64,000 nt of DNA from Muricea muricata. Lineage: Eukaryota > Cnidaria > Anthozoa > Malacalcyonacea > Plexauridae. Made by a program: the position numbers and the translations under genes. The stretch's first letter is position 1. Every line of letters begins with the position of its first letter. The stretch is taken from assembly GCA_963855995.1 (NCBI GenBank), contig OY979717.1, positions 18,947,906-19,011,905 of the forward strand, given 5' to 3'. This document shows positions 11,064-22,694 of the stretch, one piece after another. Below the pieces are notes generated by a model. It saw only the letters and a list, made by a program, of their open reading frames with translations. It ran no database searches and was not told where the DNA came from.

Positions 11064-11744
11064 ACACAAAGGAATCATAACCACGGCAGTGTCTTTATAT
11101 GTGATAAAAGCTCACGTGTATTTTCACAAAACTTTTGCCTCGAATTTCTCGGCTTATACAATATCTACTTTGAAAATTCTTTCGCAGACACACTGACAAA
11201 ATTAAATGAGTATAAAATCTATCGTTTTTGAAGCTATTTAAAATACTCGCAATTCGTGCTTTATCAGACATAAAAAAAAACACTCCTGCTCGTATATTAA
11301 ATAGTACATATCATATATCTTTTATCTTGGACTGTCTGGGACAATATTTTCAAAGAACCAGGCTTTCATGAGTAATTATGTTTATTAATATAATTTGTCT
11401 TATTCCCACGCCTAAGTGTAGGTAGGACTTTATCTTTTGAAGAACGAAGCATATACTTATTTATATCACAAATTGCGATCTCTAATATAATAAATGCCCA
11501 TATCATAAACCTATATCTTTCATCTGCAGTCTTGGACAATATTTTAAAAGAACCTGGCATACTCGCATGTATGGTCACATGTTTATTAATATGATTATTG
11601 GTTTTCTTCGCACGCCCAAGTGTAAGACTTGCGCCCGAATCTTTTATCTAGGACAAATTTTCAAAGAACGAAGCATTCTTGTATTAGTTGTATATGCTTT
11701 TTAATTCATTTAAAGCCCCTTGCAGACGAGTAGGTTTTCTATAA

Positions 11745-11990
11745 CAAGTTTTTTATGACATGTTTACTTTGCCAAGTGTACGCGTGTATGCACAACAATT
11801 TCAAACAGACGAGCAAGTTTTCTAAACATGACCGACAAGGTTTTTTATGACATGTTTACTTTGCCAAGTGTATGTGCGCATGCACAACAATTTCAAACAG
11901 ACGAGCAAGTTTTCTATACATGACAAGGTTATTTATGACAAGTTTACTTTGCCCATTTTACGTGTGTGCACAACAATTTTTTATGACAGG
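11745..11990. repeat. ~90-bp tandem repeat, three units
   Basis: Same unit as 6065-6245 but one copy more, an example of copy-number change after the segmental duplication. Confidence 0.75.
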
Positions 11991-12481
11991 TTTGTCCTTG
12001 ACAAGTCTAAATTGTGCGTCGGTACATAATTATACAGAATTACTAATGTACAGCTAACTCAGCTAATGCACAATACACCGCTGGCCAACGTATTATTAAC
12101 TATTGAGCTCAATTTACTTTGAGAAGTTAACCGTACGAACGGTTTTTGCTTTGTCCATTGTCTCTATGACAAGTGTACTTGTTGAAAGCTATATTTTGAA
12201 CAAGTGATCATGCCATAGAAAACAATTGCAAAGTGGATGGTGCAGACGAGAAAATAAAACTTCATGCCACATAAAAACTTGCTCATCATAGAAAATTGAC
12301 TAAATGTGGTACTATGTTTTGCTTTCTCTGTGGTCCAATCTTCTAAATTTCAATCATTTTTCGGGGGTTTTTCTCTAATCCAACGGTAATACCGTTAGTT
12401 GAGGTAACAAATTTTAGATAATGTACTGTACACAAGCTAAATTCGCCAAATTGACCTAAATCCGTCTCGAAGGATCATGCA

Positions 12482-13220
12482 AATGTAGATAGATAGGTAG
12501 ATAGATAATCCGTTTATTAAAACCATCTGGCAGCCATAAGGCTGAATTACATGATTTGTATACAGTATAATATTGTACAACAGTATAAGTACTAAACTAA
12601 ATATTATAATATCACCAATGGTTCGGTCTTAGGATACTATTTACAAGCTGTTTATGATATTTACAAATTCAAAAGACTTATTATAAATGTGTCTCTAAAC
12701 CTATTGGTACGATATTTTGGAATGTTTGGATGCATTAATAATTGTTGATATAGGCTTCGCTAGGATTGCTGCAAATTTTCGCAAGACCCAATTGGGCAAG
12801 CTATCTGGGCCACCAGACTTCTCTGGTTTAACACTGTTTAAAAATACAAAAACATCTTCCTCAGACAAAGAAATTGGAATATCGTTTTCGGTCGGGGTAA
12901 AGATATTGTCAGGTAAAGGCACGTAGTCACGCATAGGTTCCAGGTTACAAAGTGAGTCAAGATCTTATGTATCCTTTTCTAGATTTGCAAATATGTCACT
13001 CGTCGAGGTTACTTGATGACCACAGAGACGTTTTACCTCTCTCCACCAATCTTTGGGTTTGTTGTATTTAAGATCCTTCACTTTAGCTTCATAATATAAT
13101 TTTCGACAAATTTTCCTGGCACGATTTACCTTATTCCGTAACTGTTTATACAAAGTGTGGTTGTTTTGTGCAAAAGCCTCCTGTCTTTTTTTAATCAAAC
13201 ATTTCAAATTACTGTTCATC
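12482..13220 (-). mobile_element. CR1/L2-like LINE fragment, unit 3 copy
   Basis: Paralogue of 6725-7440. Minus-strand frames 13219-12965 and 12934-12701 are two halves of one former frame separated by a TAA stop near 12965 (the unit 2 copy has a sense codon there). The N-terminal half begins at MNSNLKCLIKKRQEAF and includes the basic linker; the second half holds GPDSLPNWVLRK of the early reverse transcriptase. The catalytic RT domain is missing exactly as in unit 2, and the same AATAAA plus TATC-type tail ends the copy. Confidence 0.85.
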
Positions 13221-13820
13221 TATGGTTGATCATTATGACGAACTTTTACAGCCTTTAATGGCGCTGGAGTGTCCAGTCCACAATTTATAATGTCCGTGAA
13301 ATTACTCAAATTTTGGTTACAAGACTGACTTGAATTAACTAAAAATCCCATGGAACTTCACATAAAAATCATCCAAGACGATGGATGCTACTGGGCCTAT
13401 GTGAAGAATATATTCACTATTGTAAGCAAAACACATGTGTTTTATTTTCCTGAATTGAATCTTTTGTACCATTTATAAAGAATTACATAGAGTCTGAGTT
13501 ATATAGAAGAAAAATACATTACTGCTAATAAACCCTTATGCGACAAATCGGGTTTCGTAAAAGGTTGTGACGGATAAGCATGTAATAACTACTACAACCA
13601 ATGCTTATCATGATAGCGGTATTAGAAATGGACTTCCAGTGTCATCTGTAGACAATTGTAAAATGTGGAAGATTAAACTCGACTGCATAGAGAAGCTTTT
13701 CTTAAAAGGTGCCTATAACTTTAAACAGTACTGTAGTTAAAGTGCCTATGACGCTAAATTTTGCCTTGCATGATTACGCTGCAAAGAACACTTAAAATTA
13801 CAATGTGACTTTCTTTGTTA

Positions 13821-13999
13821 TTAAGGCGGATTTCCATTCAATGCAAAATGTCGCGTGATCGATTTTTAGCGAGCGCTCTCTTTTGAAATGTGTGAAGTCA
13901 ACCACAGCTAATGAGATTCGCTTGACTGTTTGTAATTCAAAAGAAAGCACTAAAAGTCGATCGCGCGACATTTTGCACTGAATGAAAATCGCGCCTTAA
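13821..13999. mobile_element. TTAA-flanked MITE, unit 3 copy
   Basis: 171-bp element at 13825-13995 between TTAA at 13821-13824 and 13996-13999. Paralogue of the element at 8065-8243; inherited through the segmental duplication rather than a new insertion, since flanks match. Confidence 0.8.
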
Positions 14000-14568
14000 C
14001 GCTGTCTCTTGTCGAGATAATTATTCATGCAGCTTTATTAGTACGCAAATAACACAATGGGACAGGTGACACCACACTGCATTATGACTTTCGAACAAGC
14101 TTCTTTTATTTAGAAGTAGTAAAACTATTGTGCGTAAATGCGGAGGCCTATAATGATTATCATAGTTTATGTGCAGTTTCAGGTATTTTCTATTGCTCTG
14201 CTGCAGAATAAGAGGCCTCTGCCCTCACAGGCACTCATTATACAGTTTGATGTCAAACGCTGTGTTCTATGCATATCGAATGAGGTCGATATAGAAATTG
14301 CACAAATTTCTCAAAATAAGTTCTATATTGTGATTTTATCTGATCACTACTGATCTTTGCAATGTAATCAAGATTAAAACGTTTGGTAACATTTCGCGTC
14401 ACAGGCACTTAGTTTTCGGCAAGACTGCCACTAGGAACACGGGATGTGTGCATTTGGGCTATAAGATTTAGTCAAAATTTTCGCTAGGAAGAGAAATGGG
14501 AATACGTCACCTCCCTCGATCCACATACATGGGATTTTAAAGTGAATTGTTTTGTTGCTCAAATAACT

Positions 14569-15618
14569 CTAAGTGTTCGACATGTAATCGAGAGAAATCG
14601 CGTAACTGCAAGAAGCGCCAGAATTGCAATCAGTTGATTGAGATTTGCTAATCTTTCGTATCGCACGTTTGAACCTCTTGTTCCGTAAGCAATATATGAC
14701 TGGGTTCAAAAAACTGTTGAAAAATACCAAAGTCATCGCAATCGGGTAAAAGTATTTCAGGTAAAGTTTATCTCTTCTTCCCACCACTTGCACATACACG
14801 ATCCCAGCAAACATTGGTATGTAGCAAACTACTACTGCGCCAATGATATAGAACATCGTAATGGCGACCTTAAAATCGCCTTTTTCTGCATCAGCTAAAT
14901 TTCGGCTGTGTGTGCGTGCATCAGTACTTCCGAGCGAAACAAGCCTCTTTCGTCGTCGTCTTAGTTTTATAACGATGCTCCCACATGTATACGACGTTAG
15001 AGTTATTGCAAAAAAAGTCATTAGTGTCAAAATCATAAAGTATACCTTGTAGCTCATACCAAGAAGAAGACTGCCGCTTAGGATCAGTATGAACAACCAT
15101 AAACTGAAAACTGCTCTTTTTATTTTTGACTTAGTAATCCAACGTCGGTGCTGGAACGGATGACAGATTGCTAAATATCGTTCAGGCGCGATAACTAAAC
15201 TTACAGTCATCAACGACGTTCCCCCACAAAATTTCAAAGTGACGCTGGATAGCATGGCGAGGGAACATACAGGTTTAGCGCCAATGATATCTCGGAAAAT
15301 TATTGCCATAAACAAAGGCTGAGCTACTAGTGCCACCAGGAGATCAGCAATAGCAAGTGTTATCAGTAGCATGTTCGGTATACTCTGAAGAGCGGAATTA
15401 CGAAAATATGCAGTGATTACAGTAATATTTCCAATAAATATAAACGCCAGCAAAAAGGAGTTGATTACTGCGACAGGAATATTAATTTCATAGTAGGATT
15501 CTGCTGGTCCAAACTGATGGACTCTGTCTGGATGAACACATGATATGACAATGGAAGCATCACTTGAATTCATCGCCGTAGGGTTTGTCTCTAGCACATG
15601 ATTAAAGCCAGGTTTCAA
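14569..15618 (-). CDS. Class A (rhodopsin-like) orphan GPCR, copy 3
   Basis: Complete 349-codon single-exon receptor, same motifs as copy 2 (GNIT in TM1, IADLL in TM2, APERYLAICHP, CYIP in TM6, NPVIY in TM7). It differs from copy 2 at 8 positions: Thr6Asn, Ala10Glu, a Tyr to His and a Trp to Ser in or just before TM1, Val to Ile and Gly to Ala around the extracellular side of TM3, Ser to Thr in TM6, and Ser to Cys in the tail. Most changes lie in the N-terminus and the outer parts of the helices, but the sample is small. All catalytic-type activation motifs are intact, so this copy also looks functional. It is transcribed in the same direction as the other copies, toward lower coordinates. 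Confidence 0.92.
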   Translation of the reverse strand: MKPGFNHVLETNPTAMNSSDASIVISCVHPDRVHQFGPAESYYEINIPVAVINSFLLAFIFIGNITVITAYFRNSALQSIPNMLLITLAIADLLVALVAQPLFMAIIFRDIIGAKPVCSLAMLSSVTLKFCGGTSLMTVSLVIAPERYLAICHPFQHRRWITKSKIKRAVFSLWLFILILSGSLLLGMSYKVYFMILTLMTFFAITLTSYTCGSIVIKLRRRRKRLVSLGSTDARTHSRNLADAEKGDFKVAITMFYIIGAVVVCYIPMFAGIVYVQVVGRRDKLYLKYFYPIAMTLVFFNSFLNPVIYCLRNKRFKRAIRKISKSQSTDCNSGASCSYAISLDYMSNT

Positions 15619-16480
15619 CAGAGGTAAATACTCATTCGAAAAAGTAAACCGCTTTATTCAGCGTCATAACGTTCAATATATTTAGTTTTTATAGGCCTAG
15701 TTATTCCATGCAACTGTTGTTGTTCAAATGTGCCAGCTTTTTGTCGAAATTATTTTCTTTATTCACATTTTTCTTGATTCTTGTCCTCCAGAGCTGTTGA
15801 TAGTGCAACTGCTTGATGAGTTCAGCCGGCTTCTATTGCTCCTTCCCTCGACGCGTCTCTGAAAATTACACAAATTTAATACTTGACTGATAAACGGCCG
15901 AATACTGAATTCAGTTCGGCATGTCGGATTAAAACTTTAATTTAATTGCTCGTTTACCTCGTTAGTAAACCAAACGAGGGAGAAAATACAGGGGAAAAAC
16001 AGTATTTGGAACTGGAGAAAATGGAGTAGTGTACACATTTTTTTATGCCCGAATACGCGATTGTATGCTTAAAAAATTAACAGACTATATGCCTATGAAT
16101 TATTAGTTTAGACAGCTAAAGTGGTTTCGTGACGGCAAATATGAATTAAGCAATTGAATTTTTCGTACATTCAGCTGCAAGAAGTTAAACGCACCTTGTT
16201 TTTTTTAAAAATAGCCAGAAAATTGATCCTTTTCATAAGGTCTCCTTTCGTCAACTGTTATTAGTGTGAACATTGACTTTCTCATGTACTGAGCTATTTT
16301 GTAACTTTTAAACCCAATAGTTGTTTAAACTTTAATTATTATAATAGCGAATAACACTATTGAATAATAAAAAACTGTGTCATAGTCAAGCAATATTAAA
16401 ACTAACAATTAATCCGAACTTATACAGTACAGTGTGTCCCAAAGAAAAGACGCGTTTAAAATGAGGCAAAGATTGTGCCG
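15619..16480. repeat. Duplicated 5' flank of GPCR copy 3
   Basis: Matches 772-1745 more completely than copy 2 does, including the segment lost from unit 2. Homology fades at about 16480, the right edge of the tandem array in this window. Confidence 0.75.
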
Positions 16481-16567
16481 GTAAAACGCTATGGCAGAGA
16501 TAAACTTTTTCTGGTTCACACGTTAGAAAATTCCCTGATTGAAATAGGAACTAATCCTTTTTTATTT

Positions 16568-16710
16568 AAGTAATAACATGGCTTTGAGGTTGTTTATTGA
16601 TTAAATGTAGCCGAAAGCCGAGGGAGGTTTAATAAAAGCCCCGAGGCGCGCAGCGCCGGGGCTTCAGAAACATTTAATCACTAAGCAACCGCAAAACCAT
16701 GTTATTACTT
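16568..16710. mobile_element. 143-bp foldback element
   Basis: Outer arms AAGTAATAACATGG and its complement, then a second matching zone (TTGATTAAATGT / ACATTTAATCA), with a GC-rich core hairpin at 16637-16662 (AGCCCCGAGGCGCG...). Non-coding palindromic MITE. Confidence 0.7.
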
Positions 16711-17627
16711 TGTAATATCATTGTCACCGAGACAATAGGAACGCTTTTAAGGGATTTAACTATAGCTGAAATGGCATTTGGCATAAACATTAGGTACGAT
16801 TAGCAAGTAATTGTACCTAATGCATAAATATTAGGTACGAGTAGTTACTAATCCTACCTGGTGTATATTTATCGGGTTATTTAGCTGGTTGTTAATCGTT
16901 ACTAGTAAAACAAAGGATTTCGAGGTGACTATGATATTATCAGAATTATTCTAAAGACGTATATTTACGCTTACTGTTACTGCACTTATACTATACAATA
17001 ATTGTTGCAAAGCTAATATTGGTAATTTCGAAGATCATATGAGCTACATGCTTACGGTTTTCCCCTCGATACAATTATGTAGCGACAGCTACGTTTGTAA
17101 AAGATATCATGTCTAAGAGATTGCTCAAAAAAAGATATTAATTAGGCCCACCAAGGGGTAAAACGATGCCACCTGTCACTCGTTTTATTCGACATCAACC
17201 ACCAGAAAAGTCACGCGAGAGAGTAGCCAAATAAAAAAATACTGTTAACATAACCACTAGTTGAAAAAATTAAAAGTTTCTACAGTTTCTGTTAATCATT
17301 TTTAATATATTATCCTAAATGAAAATAATGAACCCTAATCTCAACGTTTTTCAACTTTGCAATTGATATTTTGTCTCGGTGATTTGTCGCTGTCAATTTC
17401 AGTAGCAAAACCGTTACACTACCCAAGTTTCATGTCACTTTCGCATTTTGTCTTTTTCTGTCATTCGTCGCTGTTTTTTCAATAGTATATCACCCTTGTT
17501 TTAAGACAATGTTGCCTGACGGTGTTGTTCCTTGCTTGTTAGGTTCATTAATACGATTTGGAAAAGAAAATCGATCACATAAACTGAGCCTTACATTTCC
17601 AAAACGCAATACTTAAGTACATATTTA
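16711..17627. other. Unassigned AT-rich stretch
   Basis: No gene seen. Near 16790-16860 the octamer ATTAGGTACGA or its inverse recurs several times, forming imperfect short repeats. Otherwise nothing recognised. Confidence 0.4.
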
Positions 17628-17706
17628 ACAATTAATTACCCAAGGCGAGGTGATTACAATATAGGCTGTAATCACCGAGCGGCCGAGCCTAAGGTCACTA
17701 ATTGTT
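17628..17706. repeat. Hairpin with GC-rich arms
   Basis: An inverted pair built on AATTACC...GGTGATTACA and its complement (GTAATCACC...), ending in CACTAATTG. It directly precedes the dispersed repeat at 17723. Confidence 0.6.
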
Positions 17707-17722
17707 TTAGTATAACAATTAG

Positions 17723-19400
17723 GACGCCTGCTAAGGCGTTCACTTCGCCTGCCAAAATGAGTTACAGCCAGGCAGGGCTGTAACTAGAGCGTTCATTGGG
17801 GGTGTGGTATATTCACTTATTTCTGTTTTGCCCAACGAATTCCTTTTTAAATTTGTTATTATTAGGGTACCTTCCAAGGCATTTTAAGACTTTGCTAGCA
17901 CATCTTATGTAATCACTAAGATAACCAAAAATCAATGTGTGAGTGACTTGCCAGGCACTCTGCCGAGAGTCGTAGTAAGATTGCATTTTTTAGAATTTAA
18001 TTTAGATTAAAGACTTTCATAGTACATAATTATATTAAACAAAATTCTTTTGTCATTATACCCCCAACATATGGCTGTTTTATTTTTGGGTGGTTGCAAG
18101 TAAAGAAAATTTTACTAAAAGTGTATACAATACATAAATATATTAACCTGATAGCATCATTCAAATCAATTCTGCAGCACACTGCCTGAAGTCTCCACGA
18201 TATAATTTAATTTGTTGGGAACTTTAGACTAACATATGTATTTCTGGAAGTGGAATGTTAAATGTCTCTTACCTTTTGTATAAATGTATGAGATCCCACA
18301 AGCAAATAAATCATTTCGCACGAAATATCAGCATTTCAACATAGGTATAGAAAACCGAGGAAAGAAATCACAACGAATACTTCGTGATTAGAATTAGGCT
18401 CGCACATTTCCTAGACTCACTCCTTGATCATGGAATGATGGAGTCTATCAAAATTTGCCGTTTTAAAACATTTCTGGGGAAATGTTTTGATAAAGAACCT
18501 TCCTGAAAAATTGTGTTTTGTATATAGATATTTCAGTAGAATTTGCACTTGATTCTTGTGTAGAAATTTCTAAATTTTCTAGAAAGTGGAAACACAACAG
18601 AAAATGACGGAAACACGCTCTCAAAACTTCACCGCGATACATCGCTCCTCGGTAAAGTTTCGCTGTGGAATTTGTCGTTTTAAAACATTTTGCATGAGAA
18701 TCTTTGCACGTAAAACCTTCTTGCGGTTTATTTGTTTTAGCATACATGTTTAAATGCGTGTTTTGTTGACATATTGCGCTAGAAATTGAGTTTAAGCCCC
18801 GTGTTTAGGTTGGCTCACGCGGCTTGTGCCAGCGGTATCACCCATGAGCGCTGCGCCAACTTGCGACACCGAAAAAAACAAACCGCCCCGTTTCTGTTTT
18901 TTTTTGGGTTCTGATACTGTCTCCATCATTCCATGATTAAGGAGGAGTGAGTCTAAGAAATGTGTTCCTAATTCTAAACACGTTATGATTTTTTCCTTTG
19001 TTTTCTATTTCTATCTATGTTGAGATGCTAATATTTCGTGCAAAATGATTTATTTACTTGTGGGATCTCAAATAATTATAAAAGGTGAGAGACATTTTAC
19101 ATTCCAATTCCAGAAATACATGTGTTAGTCAACAAATTATATCGTGGAGACTTCAGGCAGTGTGCTACATGCACTGATTTAAATGATGCTATATCAGGTT
19201 AATATATTTATGTATTGTATACACTGTTAGTAAAATTTTCTTTACTTGCAAAATAAAACAGCTATATGCTGGTGGTATTATGACAAACGAATCTTGTTTA
19301 ACATATGTACTATGAAAGGCTTTAATTTAAATCAAATTCTAAAGAATGCAATCCTACTAGGACTCTGCACAGAGTGCCTAGAAAGTCACTCAGACATTGT
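17723..19400. mobile_element. Dispersed repeat with ~1.47 kb foldback (arms 17933-18449 and 18916-19399)
   Basis: The left part (17723-18240) recurs with high similarity at 61599-62083 and, for its first bases (GACGCCTGCTAAG), at 40633. Sequence from 17933 to 18449 is repeated in inverted orientation at 18916-19399, giving ~500-bp arms around a ~465-bp loop. The loop (18450-18915) recurs at 63113-63540. No transposase frame is present; the minus-strand 94-residue frame at 18463-18747 shows no recognisable family. This is best read as a non-autonomous foldback family in this genome, of unknown superfamily. Confidence 0.75.
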
Positions 19401-19914
19401 GAAAGTCCCGAGGGAAAGTCTGAGGGCGAAGCCCAAAGATACGAAGCCCAAAGCCCGAATACCGTGATCACCTAGGTGACGCTAGTGTTTTCATTGTACA
19501 AAATTAACTGACAGTACGTGTATTGTGTAATACAATGCATGATCAATGATGTATACAAAGTAAATAAATTACTTTCTTTATAATGTAGTTGTGTGACTTG
19601 TTTAGTGAAGAGGGAATATTAATAAGTCGAGTAATTAACACTATATCATAATATCATTAGCATTCTAGCGTACGATATTTTGTTTGTGAGTAAAAGCTAT
19701 TAAGAAAACTCTTTGTCGTGTCTTTGAATTTTGCCTCATGACTTTTAATCAGGGAGAAATTAGAAATCTGCCCGGGAGAATTGGAGATCTCCCCGCTTAG
19801 CCGGGAATATCGTGATTAAACCACCCGGCGAGAACAAAAGAACCTGAGGTGATCATGTTATTATGTTATTTATCCCATATGTGTGATGAAAGCGGGCTTC
19901 TGATTGGTTCTCAG

Positions 19915-20740
19915 CAGGGCGTAGTAAAACACGGGCGCGGAAACGGCTGATTATGATATCCCGCTGATCCATGTGTGATGCGCGAAAAGCCTGGCACTAG
20001 CGCGCATTTTACAAAAATTACAAGAAGAAACGCAAAAGAATGGCGGCGAAAAAAAATTTTGAAATCTTGGAAAGTGAAGAGGAATACCAAGGTAAGGTTT
20101 CACTAAATATTTTGTTTAGATGACCAAAAATGAACAAATATACCTTTTGAAAACCTTTGTATACTTTGACGAAAAATACTTTTTCCTTTCTTTTGAAAAT
20201 TGAACATACTTTACGAAGGGTGGATACAAGTTAAGGAAAAATAATTCAAGAACGTGAATTTGAAATTAATGTTGACTAATGCTCAGTTAGTCTAAGGTAA
20301 ATTAGAAATTATTAAAATATTCTATATTGTGGAAGCTATTCAATGGACCATATGAGAAGAATGACTTTTTTGGCTTTTTTTCTTGTGACCAGTTTTCTCT
20401 ACTACGCAACTTACTTTACTTTTTAAAAAGTACCGCAACACTAGATACAAATAAAAATGAGAACAGTAATGTCATTGCTACCTTTTAAGCGTGAAAAATG
20501 CCCTAAAAATTAGCATCAGACAAGTTTAAGTCATACTCAATCCAAACAAAACTCAAAGAAACATGGCTTTTTTGTCTTTTTCGATACATGTGTACAGAAA
20601 CGTTTCACATTTCTTCGTTTATGTTAAGCTCACTCTCACATTCCGGCGCCATCTTTATTAAGTATGCGGGGGGGATCGCACATCACATATAGATCAGGGA
20701 TGACGCAGCCGTTTCCACACCCGTGTTTTACAGCGCCCTG
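19915..20740. mobile_element. Non-autonomous hAT-type element A, 826 bp
   Basis: Terminal inverted repeats begin CAGGGCG and end CGCCCTG, with similarity over ~75 bp (GTAAAACACGG...CGGAAACGGCTG). An exact 8-bp duplication GTTCTCAG flanks it (19907-19914 and 20741-20748). An 8-bp target duplication and CAGGG-type ends are hallmarks of the hAT superfamily. No transposase; it does carry an ATG-initiated mini-exon (see 20040-20091). Copies of such elements elsewhere would confirm the ends. Confidence 0.85.
20040..20091 (+). CDS. Candidate first coding exon inside hAT element A
   Basis: ATG in a good context (AAGAATGGCGGCG) opens 17 codons reading MAAKKNFEILESEEEYQ and ends at a strong splice donor (G/GTAAGG at 20092). 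The acidic, non-repetitive translation is unlike the surrounding AT-rich noise. It may be the first exon of the former transposase or of a captured host gene; no following exon is recognised before the element's end at 20740. Confidence 0.35.
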
Positions 20741-20749
20741 GTTCTCAGC

Positions 20750-21578
20750 CATAGAGATTATAAAAGAATAGAGGCGGCATCCTGATTAAAATTCAGTCAA
20801 GCTCGCGGGACAAATTGAAGCTCGCTAATGGGGGGGCAAATTTAAGACCCGGATGTAACATCTTACACCTGTTGGCTGTTGATCGACTGTTCACAACAAC
20901 AGATTGAGAAAGCTGAGAAAAAACTTTTTCAGATTTTTTCGCACTAAGAGTTTTTTTAATAAAAACTAAGGCGAAAATGTAAAAGATTAGTGCCGGATTG
21001 CCTTGAAAGGTTTGAATTTTGTGTTTTGAATACTGGATAAAATTGGGTATGTTTAATATTGAGTATTTATGAGCGAAAATGCAATTTTTGTATTCGAAAC
21101 ATCAGATGAACACGCTTGAAAAGTCTTTAAAGTTTAAATAAATCGCAGTATTGTGGTTGTACACATTGTTGCACCACTAAAACAATTTTGATAACTGCCT
21201 GAAGGCAAAAAAGTTCAATTTGTGTCCAGATGTGAGATATTTTGGCAGATATTTTGCAAACCCTCGCTGTGAAAAGCCGGTCAAAAACTGGTTGCTATGC
21301 GTTGCTAGGGAGAACCTAAGGTTGAAAAACTCTGATATTTACACAAAAATCTGGCTGTCTGTACTTAAAATTACAAAAACTAGAAAGCTAAGAACATGTT
21401 TTCCTAGTATAGTCAATATCTGTGTGCATAATGGTCATAAAAACAAGCAAAAATTGACAAAAACAGCATGCTTTCATCGCTATATATCCGGGACCTAAAT
21501 TTGCCCTCCATTAGATTTGTTCAATTTGTCCCGCAATTCGTCCCCAGATGCCGCCTCTATTCTTTTATAATCTCTATG
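20750..21578. mobile_element. Non-autonomous hAT-type element B, 829 bp, inserted next to element A
   Basis: Ends CATAGAGATTATAAAAGAAT and its complement, with inverted similarity over ~90 bp (also GGCGGCAT and GCGGGACAAATTGAA). The exact 8-bp duplication TTCTCAGC flanks it (20742-20749, 21579-21586). The left target copy overlaps the right target copy of element A by seven bases, so both used the same ~9-bp site. The inner 92-residue frame (21220-21498) has no recognised family. Confidence 0.85.
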
Positions 21579-21586
21579 TTCTCAGC

Positions 21587-22694
21587 AGGCAAGTTTTTTT
21601 CGAACTAACCTGCTTTTTCCGAACTTACCCGCTTTTCTCTTTTATCGATAAAACCGGCATTCTGATTGGTTACAAAAACCCGAACTGACCTGCTTGTTGC
21701 TTACGCTGCCGTCCGCCTCAAACTGCTCAACAACAATGGCGAACAAAATTTGGCTGATTATTCAACCTACACTTTAAAGAACATTTTTGGGCAAAAAACG
21801 TCACAGAAACCAAGCAAAAAGAAACGGAAAATTGTAAACTAAAGACAATGGAGACCCTGATAAAGAAATATTAAGAGACCAATAAGTTTAAGAAGAGAAA
21901 ATGTTGACAAAATTAAATACATCGGTGACATCGGCGACTCAGCGAGCCTCGGAAAACAACACAAGAAGATAAGTTTAGTATGGGATAAAAACCCAATTTA
22001 TTTGCAGGTTCGGTTCAGTGGTTGGGAATTAAAGCACCTCGGGGTGCGCACCTCGAACAGCTGTCAGACCTGAGACCCATCGGTGCGTTAATTAATCCCG
22101 AACCAACCTCCCTGCAAGTAAGTTTGTTATAGAATAAAGTAGGATTTGGAAAATTCGTAAACAAATGTCTGTAAAACGGCAGTGAGAATTTACAACAAAA
22201 ATTAATTATTATTCAAACTAAACAATTTAAAACGTTTAACAAAGGGTATTTGCTGTTTATGTTCATGTTAAACATGAAAAATAGTTCGTTGGAAAGGTCT
22301 GTTGAAAGATTTGGTGATTTTTAAAAAATCTGCCGCTCTTTTACTGTTTTTCGTAAGTTTTAATCGTGAAAAAAGTATTTAATGAACTAGTTGTCGACAA
22401 TTTCCCCCCTTAAAAAAGCTAAGCATCCAATTTGTTGCTGTGTTTGTACATTGTAGTAATTCCTTTCTCCTCCATTTGTTTTAAATTCGTCAAAACTATA
22501 AAACATCAAAACTATTTTTATTGGCGGCCATTTTGAAGACATTATTTAGCTCTGCCAGTAAATAATGCTTCAGATTTACAAGTCAGTCAGCCAATCAAAA
22601 ACCTTCTCTGACATTATTTACTATCGAAATTATACTAATAAAGCATATGGCATATGACGGGAAACCTTCCACTGAAACTTTTATATTTGTATAA
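21587..22694. other. Intergenic DNA with a broken short coding-like patch
   Basis: At 21736-21838 (ATGGCGAACAAA...) the plus strand has a start-like context but coding appearance shifts frame after a few codons; frame-shifted reading gives ADYSTYTLKNIFGQ, then a KKKRK basic run, then stop. This could be a decayed transposase N-terminus. A GC-richer inverted repeat spans about 21998-22132 (TTTGCAGGTTCGGTT against AACCTCCCTGCAA). The rest is featureless. Confidence 0.35.

Larger units (their letters stand above)
11064..16480. repeat. Tandem segmental duplication, unit 3
   Basis: Paralogue of 5095-10465, extended at its right end to match 772-1745. Contains LINE fragment, MITE, GPCR copy 3 and flank. 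Identity is high enough that the protein copies differ at only 8 of 349 positions. Confidence 0.9.
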
